23,865 nt of DNA from Gammaproteobacteria bacterium (GTDB taxonomy: Bacteria; Pseudomonadota; Gammaproteobacteria; Steroidobacterales; Steroidobacteraceae), in the NCBI GenBank assembly GCA_030830595.1, contig JAURMS010000119.1:1-23865 (forward strand), read 5' to 3'. A program made the translations under genes and the position numbers. The notes beneath the pieces are model-generated. The model had not been told where the DNA came from. It searched no databases and worked only from the letters and a program-made list of their open reading frames with translations. The first letter of the stretch is position 1, and each line of letters starts with the position of its first letter. Positions 13,864-23,865 of this stretch are shown here, piece after piece.

Positions 13864-15741
13864 TCAGCGAGGGCGATGCCGGCGCAGCGCCTCGAGGATC
13901 GGCCGGGCCGAATCGCCCTCGACCAGGGCTGCGAGGTCCGCACTCAGCTTGCGACGCCAGTTGGCGTACTCGGCCCAGGTGCCCGGGATGTTGACCGGGT
14001 CCTCCATGCCCAGCAGGTCCTCGGCCTGCACCGCCACCAGTGCCGAGGCACTGGAAGCCAGGAAGGCGTGGATGGCGGCGGCGAAATCCGCTTCGAAGGC
14101 ATCGACCGGCCAGCGCGGGCGGGTGCCCGCCCCCGCCAGTGCATCGATCAGCCGCTCACGATCGGTAGCTCGATCGGCCTTCAATGAGGAGACGTCGAGG
14201 TCCGGCGGATACATGCCCAAACGCGCCCGCAGGTCGATGTCGGTGGCCTCCCACCAGGCCTTCAGGGTCGGCAGGTCGTGGGTAGTGACCGATGCGAGCG
14301 CATCGCGCCGCCACTGGCGCGGCTGGCGGAAGGCGCCGCCGGCATCACGCTCGAAGTACAGCACCAGGTAGCCATGGACGCCCGCCTCCTCCATGAGGCC
14401 CCGCACCTCGGGCGGGACCGTCCCGAGGTCCTCGCCGATGACCATGCAACCAGACCTGGCGCTCTCCTCGGCGACGATGTCGAACAGCATCTGCACCGGG
14501 TAATGCACGTAGCCCCCCTCGGCAGCCGACCGCCCGCGCGGCACCCACCACAGGCGATAGAGGGCCATCACGTGGTCCAGACGCAGCGCGCCGAAGTGGC
14601 GCATGTTGTCGCGCATCAGCGCGCGAAACGGCGCCCCGTGCAATTCGGCGAGCCGGCGCGGATCCGGGGGCGGCAGGCCCCAGTCCTGGCCCTTGAGCGC
14701 CAGGGCGTCGGGCGGTGCGCCGAAACTCGCCCCGACACAGTACGCGGAGCGATTGGCCCAGACCTCGGAGCCGCCCGGGTTGACCCCGACCGCGTAGTCT
14801 CCATAGAGCCCGATGCGCATCCCATACTCGCGGGCTACGCGCTGGGCCTCAGCGAGCTGCGCCTCGGCGGTCCACTGCAGCCAGGCATGGAAGCCGATCT
14901 CCACCTCGTGGGCGGCCGCAAAAGCCTGCACGGCGGGCGCATCGGGATCGATGTACTCGTCGGGCCAGGTCACCCAGCCGCCGAGGGAGCGATGCTGCCG
15001 ACGCATCTCGGCATCGATGGCCTCGAACAGCGCGTGTGCACCCACGGTCTCGCTGCGCATCTGCAGGAAGTGCGCGAAGTCGCGCCCGCGCTGGGTGCCC
15101 GCCAGCCACTCCTCGCGCCGGAACTGCTCATACAGCAGCCTGAGGACGGGCAGCTTGCGCCCCGCCACAGCCACATAGTCGACCAGCTCCCGGCGGCGCA
15201 GGCGCTGCAGGGCCTTGCGGAAGGCGGGCGCGCCCACCTGGGCGACTGCTTGCGGACACTGCGCAAACCCGGGAACGCGCTCGACGGCGATGTAGAGCAC
15301 GTTCAGGCAGTGGCGACTCGAGGCGCTGTAGGGACTGCAGTGGCCCGGATCGGCGGCAAACAGTGCGTGCAGCGGATTGAGCCCGATGAAGTCCGCGCCG
15401 GCACCGGCTGCCAGGCGAGCGAGGTCCGCAAGATCGCCGAAGTCACCGATGCCCCAGTTATCGCGCGAGCGCAGCGTATACAGCTGGATGCTCAGGCCCC
15501 ACGACCTGCCGCCAGCGGCGAGGAACCTCGGCTGACTGGCGCGCACTGTTTCGCCATCAGGCTGGCCCACTGGCCATCCAGTGCCGGGCTCGGGCGGGGC
15601 GGCCTGCCAATCGAGCCCCATGGCTTCCAGGATGGCGGCGCGAATGGCAGGGTCGATAGGGCGGCGCTCGCCGCGGAAATCGAGGTAGTCCCGGGCGAGG
15701 CCGAGGGCCTTGGACCAGGCATCCAGCAGGGAGTCGTTCAT
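13864..15741 (-). CDS. malQ: 4-alpha-glucanotransferase (amylomaltase, GH77)
   Basis: This 625-residue enzyme transfers alpha-1,4-glucan segments between maltodextrins and releases glucose, recycling short chains left from glycogen breakdown. GH77 signatures are complete: LSIQLYTLRSRDNWGIGDF at 83-101, GLNPLHALF, SPYSASSR, the GLYGDYAVGVNPGGSEVW stretch near 311, GALRLDHVMALYRLWW with nucleophile Asp389, MVIGEDLGTVP with acid Glu437, and TTHDLPTLKAWW with Asp489. An N-terminal helical domain (about residues 1-50, DFRGERRPIDPAIR...AMGLD) is the form found in proteobacterial MalQ. The ATG overlaps the glgX stop (ATGA), making it the last gene of the glycogen unit. It converges on puuB with 5 bases between stops, leaving no room for a separate terminator. 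Confidence 0.95.
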   Translation of the reverse strand: MNDSLLDAWSKALGLARDYLDFRGERRPIDPAIRAAILEAMGLDWQAAPPEPGTGWPVGQPDGETVRASQPRFLAAGGRSWGLSIQLYTLRSRDNWGIGDFGDLADLARLAAGAGADFIGLNPLHALFAADPGHCSPYSASSRHCLNVLYIAVERVPGFAQCPQAVAQVGAPAFRKALQRLRRRELVDYVAVAGRKLPVLRLLYEQFRREEWLAGTQRGRDFAHFLQMRSETVGAHALFEAIDAEMRRQHRSLGGWVTWPDEYIDPDAPAVQAFAAAHEVEIGFHAWLQWTAEAQLAEAQRVAREYGMRIGLYGDYAVGVNPGGSEVWANRSAYCVGASFGAPPDALALKGQDWGLPPPDPRRLAELHGAPFRALMRDNMRHFGALRLDHVMALYRLWWVPRGRSAAEGGYVHYPVQMLFDIVAEESARSGCMVIGEDLGTVPPEVRGLMEEAGVHGYLVLYFERDAGGAFRQPRQWRRDALASVTTHDLPTLKAWWEATDIDLRARLGMYPPDLDVSSLKADRATDRERLIDALAGAGTRPRWPVDAFEADFAAAIHAFLASSASALVAVQAEDLLGMEDPVNIPGTWAEYANWRRKLSADLAALVEGDSARPILEALRRHRPR

Positions 15742-17765
15742 CGGTACTGCTCCAGCACGATCAGGCTACGGGCAAGCAGGACACACTGCGAGGTCTCCGC
15801 CTTTCCTGCTGCCGACAGGGTGTCTCGTCCAGTATCCAGCAGCGTTTGCCAACCGCCCGCAGCCTCGGGTGGCAGGCTGAACCGCACCTCGTGGGGTTCG
15901 GCCGACATCAGGACAACCAGCCCATGATCGGGTGCCTCAACGGGCGAGAGCCACAGCCCAAGGCACCGCAGGTGATGATCGGACCAGTCGTCATCGGTCA
16001 TGGTCCTGCCTGCCGGATGCAGCCAGCGGATGTCGTCCTCGCGCAGGAAGCGATCCTGGCGCAAGGCCTCGCAGCGCCGGCGCAGGGCGGCGAGCCCGGC
16101 AACGAAATCGGCACCCGGGGCGACGGGAGACTCCAGCAGCCAGTCGGTCCACGAGGTGGCGTTATCCTGGCAGTAGGCATTGTTGTTACCGCCCTGGGTG
16201 CGTCCGATCTCGTCACCGGCGAGGATCATGGGCACACCGCGGGAGAGGAACAGGGTGGCCAGCAGGTTGCGCGCCTGCCGACGCCTGAGGGCGTTGACCG
16301 CGGGCTCTGCAGTCGGGCCCTCGACGCCGCAGTTCCAGCCGAGGTTCTCGGCATGGCCATCTGCGTTGCCCTCCAGGTTGGACTGGTTGCGACGCACTGA
16401 ATACGTCACGAGGTCGGCCAGCGTGAAGCCGTCGTGGCTGGTGACATAGTTGATGCTCGACTGAGGGCGCCGACCGCCGCGCCGGAACAGGTCGCCGGAG
16501 CCGGACATGCGTTCCGCCAGGGCGCCCACCTGTCCGGGATCGCCGCGCCAGAAGGCCCGCACCGTGTCACGGTACCGGTCATTCCACTCGGCCCATCCCG
16601 GCGGAAAGCCACCCAGTCGATAGCCACCCGGCCCGACGTCCCAGGGTTCCGCAATCAGCTTGGCATAGGCGAGGTCGGGGTCGGAACGGATCTCGGCAAA
16701 CAGCGCCGCATGCGGATCAAATTCCCCGTCACGGTCGCGGGCCAGGGCAGGCGCCAGGTCGAAGCGAAAACCGTCCACGCCCATATCCACCGCCCAGAAA
16801 CGCAGGCTGTCGAGCAGCAGTGCCCGGGTCGCCGGGACCGACAGGTCCACGCTGTTGCCACAGCCGGTGACGTCGCGATAGCCGCCGCGTTCATCGAGCC
16901 GGTAGCAGGTGGCATTGTCGAGTCCCTTCAGGGACAGCGTGCGACCGCCTGCACCTCCCTCGGCAGTATGGTTGAAGACCAGGTCGACGATCACCTCGAG
17001 GCCTGCGGCATGCAAGGCCTCGACCATGGCGCGGAACTCCACGATCGGGTCCTCGACCGCATAGGTACGCGCCGGGGCGGACCACAGCAGGGGGTTGTAG
17101 CCCCAGTAGTTGGTGAGGCCGCGCTCGGCCAGGAAGGGCTCCGAGGCAAACTCCTGGACCGGCAGCAGTTCCACGGCGGTGACGCCGAGTCGCAGCAGGC
17201 GCTCGATCACGCGCGGGGTCGTGAGGCCCAGATACTTGCCCCGCCAGGCTGCAGGCACGGCGGGATCGAGCCAGGTATGGCCCTTGACGTGCAGTTCGCA
17301 GATGACCGTGTCGCGCCAGGGCACCAGCGGACGGGGCAGGCGACCCAGGGCAGGCAGGCCCTCTATCACCACGCACCAGGGCATGAGCGGACCGGTATCG
17401 ACCGGCAGCGGTCCCTCATCCGGATCGTCGCGCAGGGCGACGGAATCGAAGTGCCCATCCGAGAGCGCGCGGGCGGCGGGATCGAGCAGGCGGCGGGCCG
17501 GATTGAACCGGTGCCCCTCGGCAGGCCGCCACGGCCCCTGGGCGCGAAAACCGTAGTGGGTGCCCGGACCCGCCAGCGGCATCGGCACGAAGCCGTGGAA
17601 GACCTCCCCGGTGCGTCCGGGCAGTGCAGCCCGCAGCGTTTCTTCCCGACCGTCGACCGACAGGCAGAGCTCCACACAGCTGGCATGACGCGAAGCCACG
17701 GCGAAATTGACGCCCTGGCCGTTCCAGCGTGCCCCGAGTGGGGACGGTTCGCCCGCGAGGATCAC
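15738..17765 (-). CDS. glgX: Glycogen debranching enzyme GlgX (GH13)
   Basis: This 675-residue isoamylase-type enzyme hydrolyses alpha-1,6 branches of phosphorylase-trimmed glycogen. An N-terminal CBM48-like domain (PLGARWNGQGVNFAVAS, residues 9-25) precedes the GH13 barrel: ICELHVKGHTW near 155, NYWGYNPLLW at 219-228, VIVDLVFNHTAEG at 258-270, GVDGFRFDLA with nucleophile Asp336, LIAEPWDVGPGGY with acid Glu373, and NYVTSHDGFTLADL with His444 and Asp445. GDEIGRTQGGNNNAYCQDN is typical of GlgX. It begins with GTG in a GTGA overlap with glgB and overlaps malQ by 4 bases. Length matches the family (E. coli about 657). The GlgX subgroup rather than TreX is inferred from proteobacterial context and partners. 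Confidence 0.95.
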   Translation of the reverse strand: MILAGEPSPLGARWNGQGVNFAVASRHASCVELCLSVDGREETLRAALPGRTGEVFHGFVPMPLAGPGTHYGFRAQGPWRPAEGHRFNPARRLLDPAARALSDGHFDSVALRDDPDEGPLPVDTGPLMPWCVVIEGLPALGRLPRPLVPWRDTVICELHVKGHTWLDPAVPAAWRGKYLGLTTPRVIERLLRLGVTAVELLPVQEFASEPFLAERGLTNYWGYNPLLWSAPARTYAVEDPIVEFRAMVEALHAAGLEVIVDLVFNHTAEGGAGGRTLSLKGLDNATCYRLDERGGYRDVTGCGNSVDLSVPATRALLLDSLRFWAVDMGVDGFRFDLAPALARDRDGEFDPHAALFAEIRSDPDLAYAKLIAEPWDVGPGGYRLGGFPPGWAEWNDRYRDTVRAFWRGDPGQVGALAERMSGSGDLFRRGGRRPQSSINYVTSHDGFTLADLVTYSVRRNQSNLEGNADGHAENLGWNCGVEGPTAEPAVNALRRRQARNLLATLFLSRGVPMILAGDEIGRTQGGNNNAYCQDNATSWTDWLLESPVAPGADFVAGLAALRRRCEALRQDRFLREDDIRWLHPAGRTMTDDDWSDHHLRCLGLWLSPVEAPDHGLVVLMSAEPHEVRFSLPPEAAGGWQTLLDTGRDTLSAAGKAETSQCVLLARSLIVLEQYR

Positions 17766-19656
17766 GCGCCCTCTCCCACGTGCAGGTAGAACAGCGCAGC
17801 CAGCGGCGGCAGGGTGACCCGAATCGAGTGCGGCAGTCCTCCATGCGCACCACCGGCTTGCAGGCGCTCGGCGAGCGGGTGATCCGAGCCACCGTAGCAG
17901 CCCGCATCGCCATCATGCAGGCAGACGTAGGTGCCCGCGCGTTCAACCCCGATCAATCGGTCCACGCGTGGGACCGGCGTGGCGTTGAACAGGCAGATGA
18001 TCTCCGGCTCCCGGCCCGGGCGACCGCGGCGGAAGGCGAAACAGCTCTCGGCCGCATTGTCCGCCTCCAGCCAGCGGAAGCCCTCGGGGTCCCAGTCGCT
18101 CGCGTGCAGTGCCGGATGGCTGCGATACAGGCCGTTGAGGTCGGCGAGGCAGCGATTGCAACCCAGGCGCATGGGATCGTCCAGCAGGCCCCAGTCCAGC
18201 GACTCCCCGACCTGCCATTCCCCCTCCGGAGCCAGCTCGCTGCCCATGAACTGCAGCTTCTTGCCCGGATGAGCAGCCATCCACGCAAACAGCAGCCGCA
18301 GGTTGGCGAAACGCTGCCAGGCGTCGCCCGGCATCTTGCCGAGCAGCGAGCGCTTGCCGTGAACGACCTCGTCATGGGAGAGCGGCAGCATGAAGCGCTC
18401 GGAAAAGGCGTAAACCAGCGAGAAGGTCAGCAGGTGATGTTCCCAGGACCGGTGAACGGGATCCAGCGCGAAGTAGCGCAGGGTGTCGTTCATCCAGCCC
18501 ATGTTCCACTTCATGCTGAAGCCGAGTCCGCCCTGCTCGACCGGGCGGGTGACGCCTGGAAAGGCGGTGGATTCCTCGGCGATGGTCAGGACCCCCGGGT
18601 GATAGCGCGCGAGGGTGGCATTGCATTGACGCAGGAAGTCGATCGCCTCGAGGTTTTCCCGACCTCCGTGCCGGTTGGGCAGCCATTCTCCAGCCGGCCG
18701 GCTGTAGTCGAGGTACAGCATGGAAGCCACCGCATCCACTCGCAGCCCATCGAGGTGGTAGGTCTCGATCCAGTACAGGGCGTTGGCGATGAGGAAGTTG
18801 CGGACCTCGTGACGGCCATAGTTGAAGATCTTGGTGCCCCAGTCACGGTGCTCACCCAGTCGCGGATCGGCATGCTCGTACAGCGCGGTACCGTCGAACT
18901 CCGCCAGGCCGTTGTCGTCGCGTGGAAAGTGCGCGGGCACCCAGTCCATGATCACGCCGAGGCCGGCCGCGTGGCAGGCATCGACGAAGGCCTGCAGGTC
19001 CTTGGGCGGACCGAACCTCGCACTGGGCGCAAAATAGCCGGTCACCTGGTAACCCCAGGATTCGTCCAGCGGGTGCTCGGCCACTGCCATCAGCTCCAGG
19101 TGCGTGTAGCCGAGGGCGGCGACGTGAGGCACCAGTCGCTCGGCCAGTTCGCGCCAGCCCGGGAAGGGCCCGCCCGGGCCCTCGCTGCGCGCCCAGGAAC
19201 CGGGATGCAGTTCGTAGACGACCACCGGCTGATCGGCCGGATCGTTCGCGGCCCGCTGTCGCAACCAGGCCCCGTCGCGCCATGGGTGACGGTCGGTCCT
19301 CTGAATCACCGAACAGTTGTCCGGTCGGTGCTGCATGCCGCGGCCGTAGGGATCGGACTTCAGCAGCAGCCTGCCGTCCGCCGCGGCCAGTTCGTACTTG
19401 TAGGCGCTCCCCTCGCCGAGACCCGGCACGAAGCCTTCCCAGATGCCGCTGCCCGCCCGGGGGCTCAGCGGATGCCGGCGCCCGTCCCAGTCGTTGAACG
19501 GGCCCACCACGCTGACCCGCCGGGCATTGGGCGCCCAGACCGCGAACCAGCAGCCGGCCTCGCCGTTGAATTCTCCGAGGTGGGCGCCAAGCTTGTCGTG
19601 AATCCGGTGATGATTACCCTCCCCGAAAAGGTAGAGGTCGTAGTCGCTCAGGCGGC

Positions 19657-19660
<4 letters not shown>
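17762..19660 (-). CDS. glgB: 1,4-alpha-glucan (glycogen) branching enzyme GlgB (GH13)
   Basis: This 632-residue enzyme makes the alpha-1,6 branches of glycogen. It opens with LSDYDLYLFGEGNHHRIHDK and one CBM48 domain (CWFAVWAPNARRVSVVGPFNDWDG, 37-60), then VYELHPGSW at 148-156 and GVIMDWVPAHFPRDD near 235-249. The barrel carries LDGLRVDAVASMLYLDYSR with nucleophile Asp309, TIAEESTAFPGV with acid Glu362, and LPLSHDEVVHGKRSLLGKMPGD with His429 and Asp430. It is about 100 residues shorter than E. coli GlgB because the first (N1) beta-domain is missing, a common natural variant. ATG overlaps the glgP stop by 4 bases, and its own stop overlaps the glgX GTG. Confidence 0.96.
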
Positions 19661-22068
<2,408 letters not shown>

Positions 22069-22072
22069 GGGC

Positions 22073-23865
22073 TCATTTCCGAAAGGCAAAAACACTGCGG
22101 ATGCCGGGACGCCTGGCAAAGTCTCGCGGCAGGGTCGAGCGGCTCCAGTCTTCGACGGACGGGCCCTGCAAGGCCTCGCGATCCAGCCGGAACTTCTGCA
22201 GGTTGGTCGAGAAAATCAACAGTCCCCCCTCAGCCACTCGCCCCAGCGCCAGTCGGATCAAGCCGACATGGTCGCGTTGGACATCGAACTCCCGGGACAT
22301 CGCCTTGGAGTTCGAGAAGGTCGGCGGATCCAGCAACACCAGGTCAAACCGCCGACCGTCATCATGATTCAGCCATTCTAGGCAATCCGCACGTGTAAAC
22401 GTATGCACGGGACGTGCCAGCCCGTTGAGTTCGAGGTTCCGGCGCGCCCAGTCGAGGTAGGTGTTGGACAGGTCGACGGTCTCGGTGCGGATCGCCCCAC
22501 CTGCGGCGGCGTAGACGGTCGCGGTGCCGGTATAGCCGAACAGGTTCAGGAAGCGCTTGCCGGCAGCCAGTTCCCGCACCCGGGCCCGGACCTGCCGGTA
22601 GTCGAGGAACACGCCCGTATCGAGGTAGTCGGTGAAGTTGACCGAGAAGTGCAGGCCGCCTTCCTCGATGGTCTCGAACCGGCCCTGCTCGTCCAGCTTG
22701 CGATACTGGGCTGCACCTTTCTGGGGCCGGCGCGTCCGCCACCAGGTCGCTGCGGGTGCAATGCCGGTCACTTCCGGCAGCATGGACAGGGCTTCTTCGC
22801 GACAGGCCCGGGCCCGGTCACGATCCACGCTCGATGGCGCCGCGTATTCCTGCACATACAGCCAGCGACCCCCGGCGCCCTCGGGGTCGGCCTGATAGAC
22901 GTCGATGGCCAGCGCATACTCTGGCATATCGGCGTCGTAGAGGCGGAAGCAGGACACTCGCTCCCGTCGCGCCCAACCGCCGATCTCCTTGAGGTTCTTG
23001 CGCAGGCGGTTGGCAAACATCGCCGCGCCCGGCCTCGCGCGCGCCGCCTCGACATCAAACGGCGGCGGGCGTCCAGGCTCTCGTGCGCGGCGAAAACGCC
23101 CCGGGTCGACTTCGAAACGCAGCAGCCGGCACTCGATGGGGCCGTTCATCATCAGGTGGCTGCGCGTGGCCTCGATGCCGATGGCCTGCCCGAGCGGCGG
23201 GTTGCCGGTGAGCACCGCGGCCCGCCACCCAGGGTAGGCCTCGCGCAGGCGCTCCCCGAGGGTTGCATAGAGTTCGCGCAGGCGCTGCTCGTCGCCGATC
23301 CGCTCGCCGTAAGGTGGGTTGGTGGCGAGCAGGCCGGCAGCCCCCGGCGCCGCCGGCAGGCGAGCGAGGTCAAGGCGCCGAAACTGCACGACTGCCGACA
23401 CTCCGGCGCGCTGGGCGTTGGCCTCGGCCACCTCGATGGCACGGGGGTCGGCATCGAAGCCGAACACCCGTCCTGGTGTGAGTGGTGAGGCTTCCCGGCG
23501 GGACCGCGCCTCGTCGAGTAACCGCTCCCAGTTCGCCGGCTGGTGGCCTGCCCAGCGCTCGAAGCCGTGACGCGGCCTGAGCAACCCGGGCGCGATATCG
23601 CCGCCCATCAGGGCTGCCTCGATCGGCAGGGTGCCGGACCCGCACATCGGGTCCACGAAGGCGCCGCCTGCGCGGGCGATGGCAGGCCAACCAGACCGCA
23701 GCAGCATCGCCGCTGCGAGGTTCTCCCTGAGTGGCGCCGCCACGCCCTGCAGGCGATAGCCGCGACGGTGCAGGCCATCGCCGGCAAAATCGATGGCGAG
23801 CGTGGCCTCGCCGCGCTGCACATGGATGGAGAGCCTGAGGTCCGGGCTACGGGTGTCGATATCCG
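22073..23865 (-). CDS. rlmL: Bifunctional 23S rRNA methyltransferase RlmKL, 5' end outside window
   Basis: About 596 residues are visible; the frame stays open through the right edge at 23865, so roughly the first 100-120 residues of a protein near the E. coli size (about 700) lie outside. The enzyme makes m2G2445 (RlmL half) and m7G2069 (RlmK half) in 23S rRNA. Seen in order: the end of the THUMP-linked region (GDGLHRRGYR), the RlmL methyltransferase with FVDPMCGSGTLPIEAAL and LLATNPPYGERI, then the linker with FANRLRKNLKEIGGWARR. The RlmK half follows with VNFTDYLDTGVFLDYRQVR, FLNLFGYTGTATVYAA and LLDPPTFSNSK. Both SAM sites look intact. It lies 4 bases upstream of glgP on the same strand, so it probably shares a transcript with the glycogen genes. 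Confidence 0.95.
   Translation of the reverse strand, partial: DIDTRSPDLRLSIHVQRGEATLAIDFAGDGLHRRGYRLQGVAAPLRENLAAAMLLRSGWPAIARAGGAFVDPMCGSGTLPIEAALMGGDIAPGLLRPRHGFERWAGHQPANWERLLDEARSRREASPLTPGRVFGFDADPRAIEVAEANAQRAGVSAVVQFRRLDLARLPAAPGAAGLLATNPPYGERIGDEQRLRELYATLGERLREAYPGWRAAVLTGNPPLGQAIGIEATRSHLMMNGPIECRLLRFEVDPGRFRRAREPGRPPPFDVEAARARPGAAMFANRLRKNLKEIGGWARRERVSCFRLYDADMPEYALAIDVYQADPEGAGGRWLYVQEYAAPSSVDRDRARACREEALSMLPEVTGIAPAATWWRTRRPQKGAAQYRKLDEQGRFETIEEGGLHFSVNFTDYLDTGVFLDYRQVRARVRELAAGKRFLNLFGYTGTATVYAAAGGAIRTETVDLSNTYLDWARRNLELNGLARPVHTFTRADCLEWLNHDDGRRFDLVLLDPPTFSNSKAMSREFDVQRDHVGLIRLALGRVAEGGLLIFSTNLQKFRLDREALQGPSVEDWSRSTLPRDFARRPGIRSVFAFRK

Noticed and set aside
22069..22119. 17-residue extension of GlgP overlapping the end of rlmL
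   Set aside because: The ATG at 22068 follows the rlmL stop closely and gives the expected family N-terminus.

Overview
The window reads as ordinary chromosomal DNA of a GC-rich gammaproteobacterium. The evidence is the full-length RlmL/RlmK fusion type of rRNA methyltransferase, a bacterial phenylalanine hydroxylase, YffB, and a polyamine locus arranged like the Pseudomonas spu genes. The genus cannot be fixed from this stretch; a Chromatiales/Ectothiorhodospiraceae or Lysobacterales-like lineage is a guess. Coding density is very high. The longest gene-free stretch is about 100 bases, and I see no tRNA, rRNA, CRISPR array, insertion sequence or prophage.

Region 1 (1-2638) holds the start of phhA (minus strand, running off the left edge). 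Divergent from it is a two-gene unit: an unrecognised 308-residue multi-pass membrane protein and a YffB/ArsC-family protein joined by an ATGA overlap. That unit collides tail to tail, with a 7-base overlap, with an HDOD-domain signalling protein on the minus strand.

Region 2 (2743-13858) is a polyamine uptake and catabolism locus. The minus-strand operon runs puuD(spuA)-puuA(spuB)-spuC-potF(spuD)-potG-potH-potI, then a polyphosphate glucokinase gene only 3 bases further on, then possibly the HDOD gene. On the plus strand, diverging from puuD, is a second glutamine-synthetase-like gene (spuI type) overlapping a gamma-glutamylputrescine oxidase gene (puuB). The ABC transporter should import putrescine or spermidine. 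The two ligases glutamylate it, PuuB oxidises the product, and PuuD releases the glutamyl group; SpuC offers a parallel transamination route. An aldehyde dehydrogenase (PuuC type) and a dedicated regulator are not in the window.

Region 3 (13864-23865, minus strand) is a tightly coupled unit transcribed rlmL-glgP-glgB-glgX-malQ, each glycogen gene overlapping the next by 4 bases. It covers glycogen branching, phosphorolysis, debranching and maltodextrin recycling, but contains no glgC or glgA. MalQ releases free glucose, and the glucokinase in region 2 could phosphorylate it, which is a plausible functional link across the window.

No clearly new multi-gene system is evident. The items most worth a second look are the unknown membrane protein with an internal motif repeat, the polyphosphate glucokinase embedded in a polyamine operon, the rRNA methyltransferase heading a glycogen operon, and regulatory-looking sequence at the spuA/spuI divergent junction and between potF and potG.
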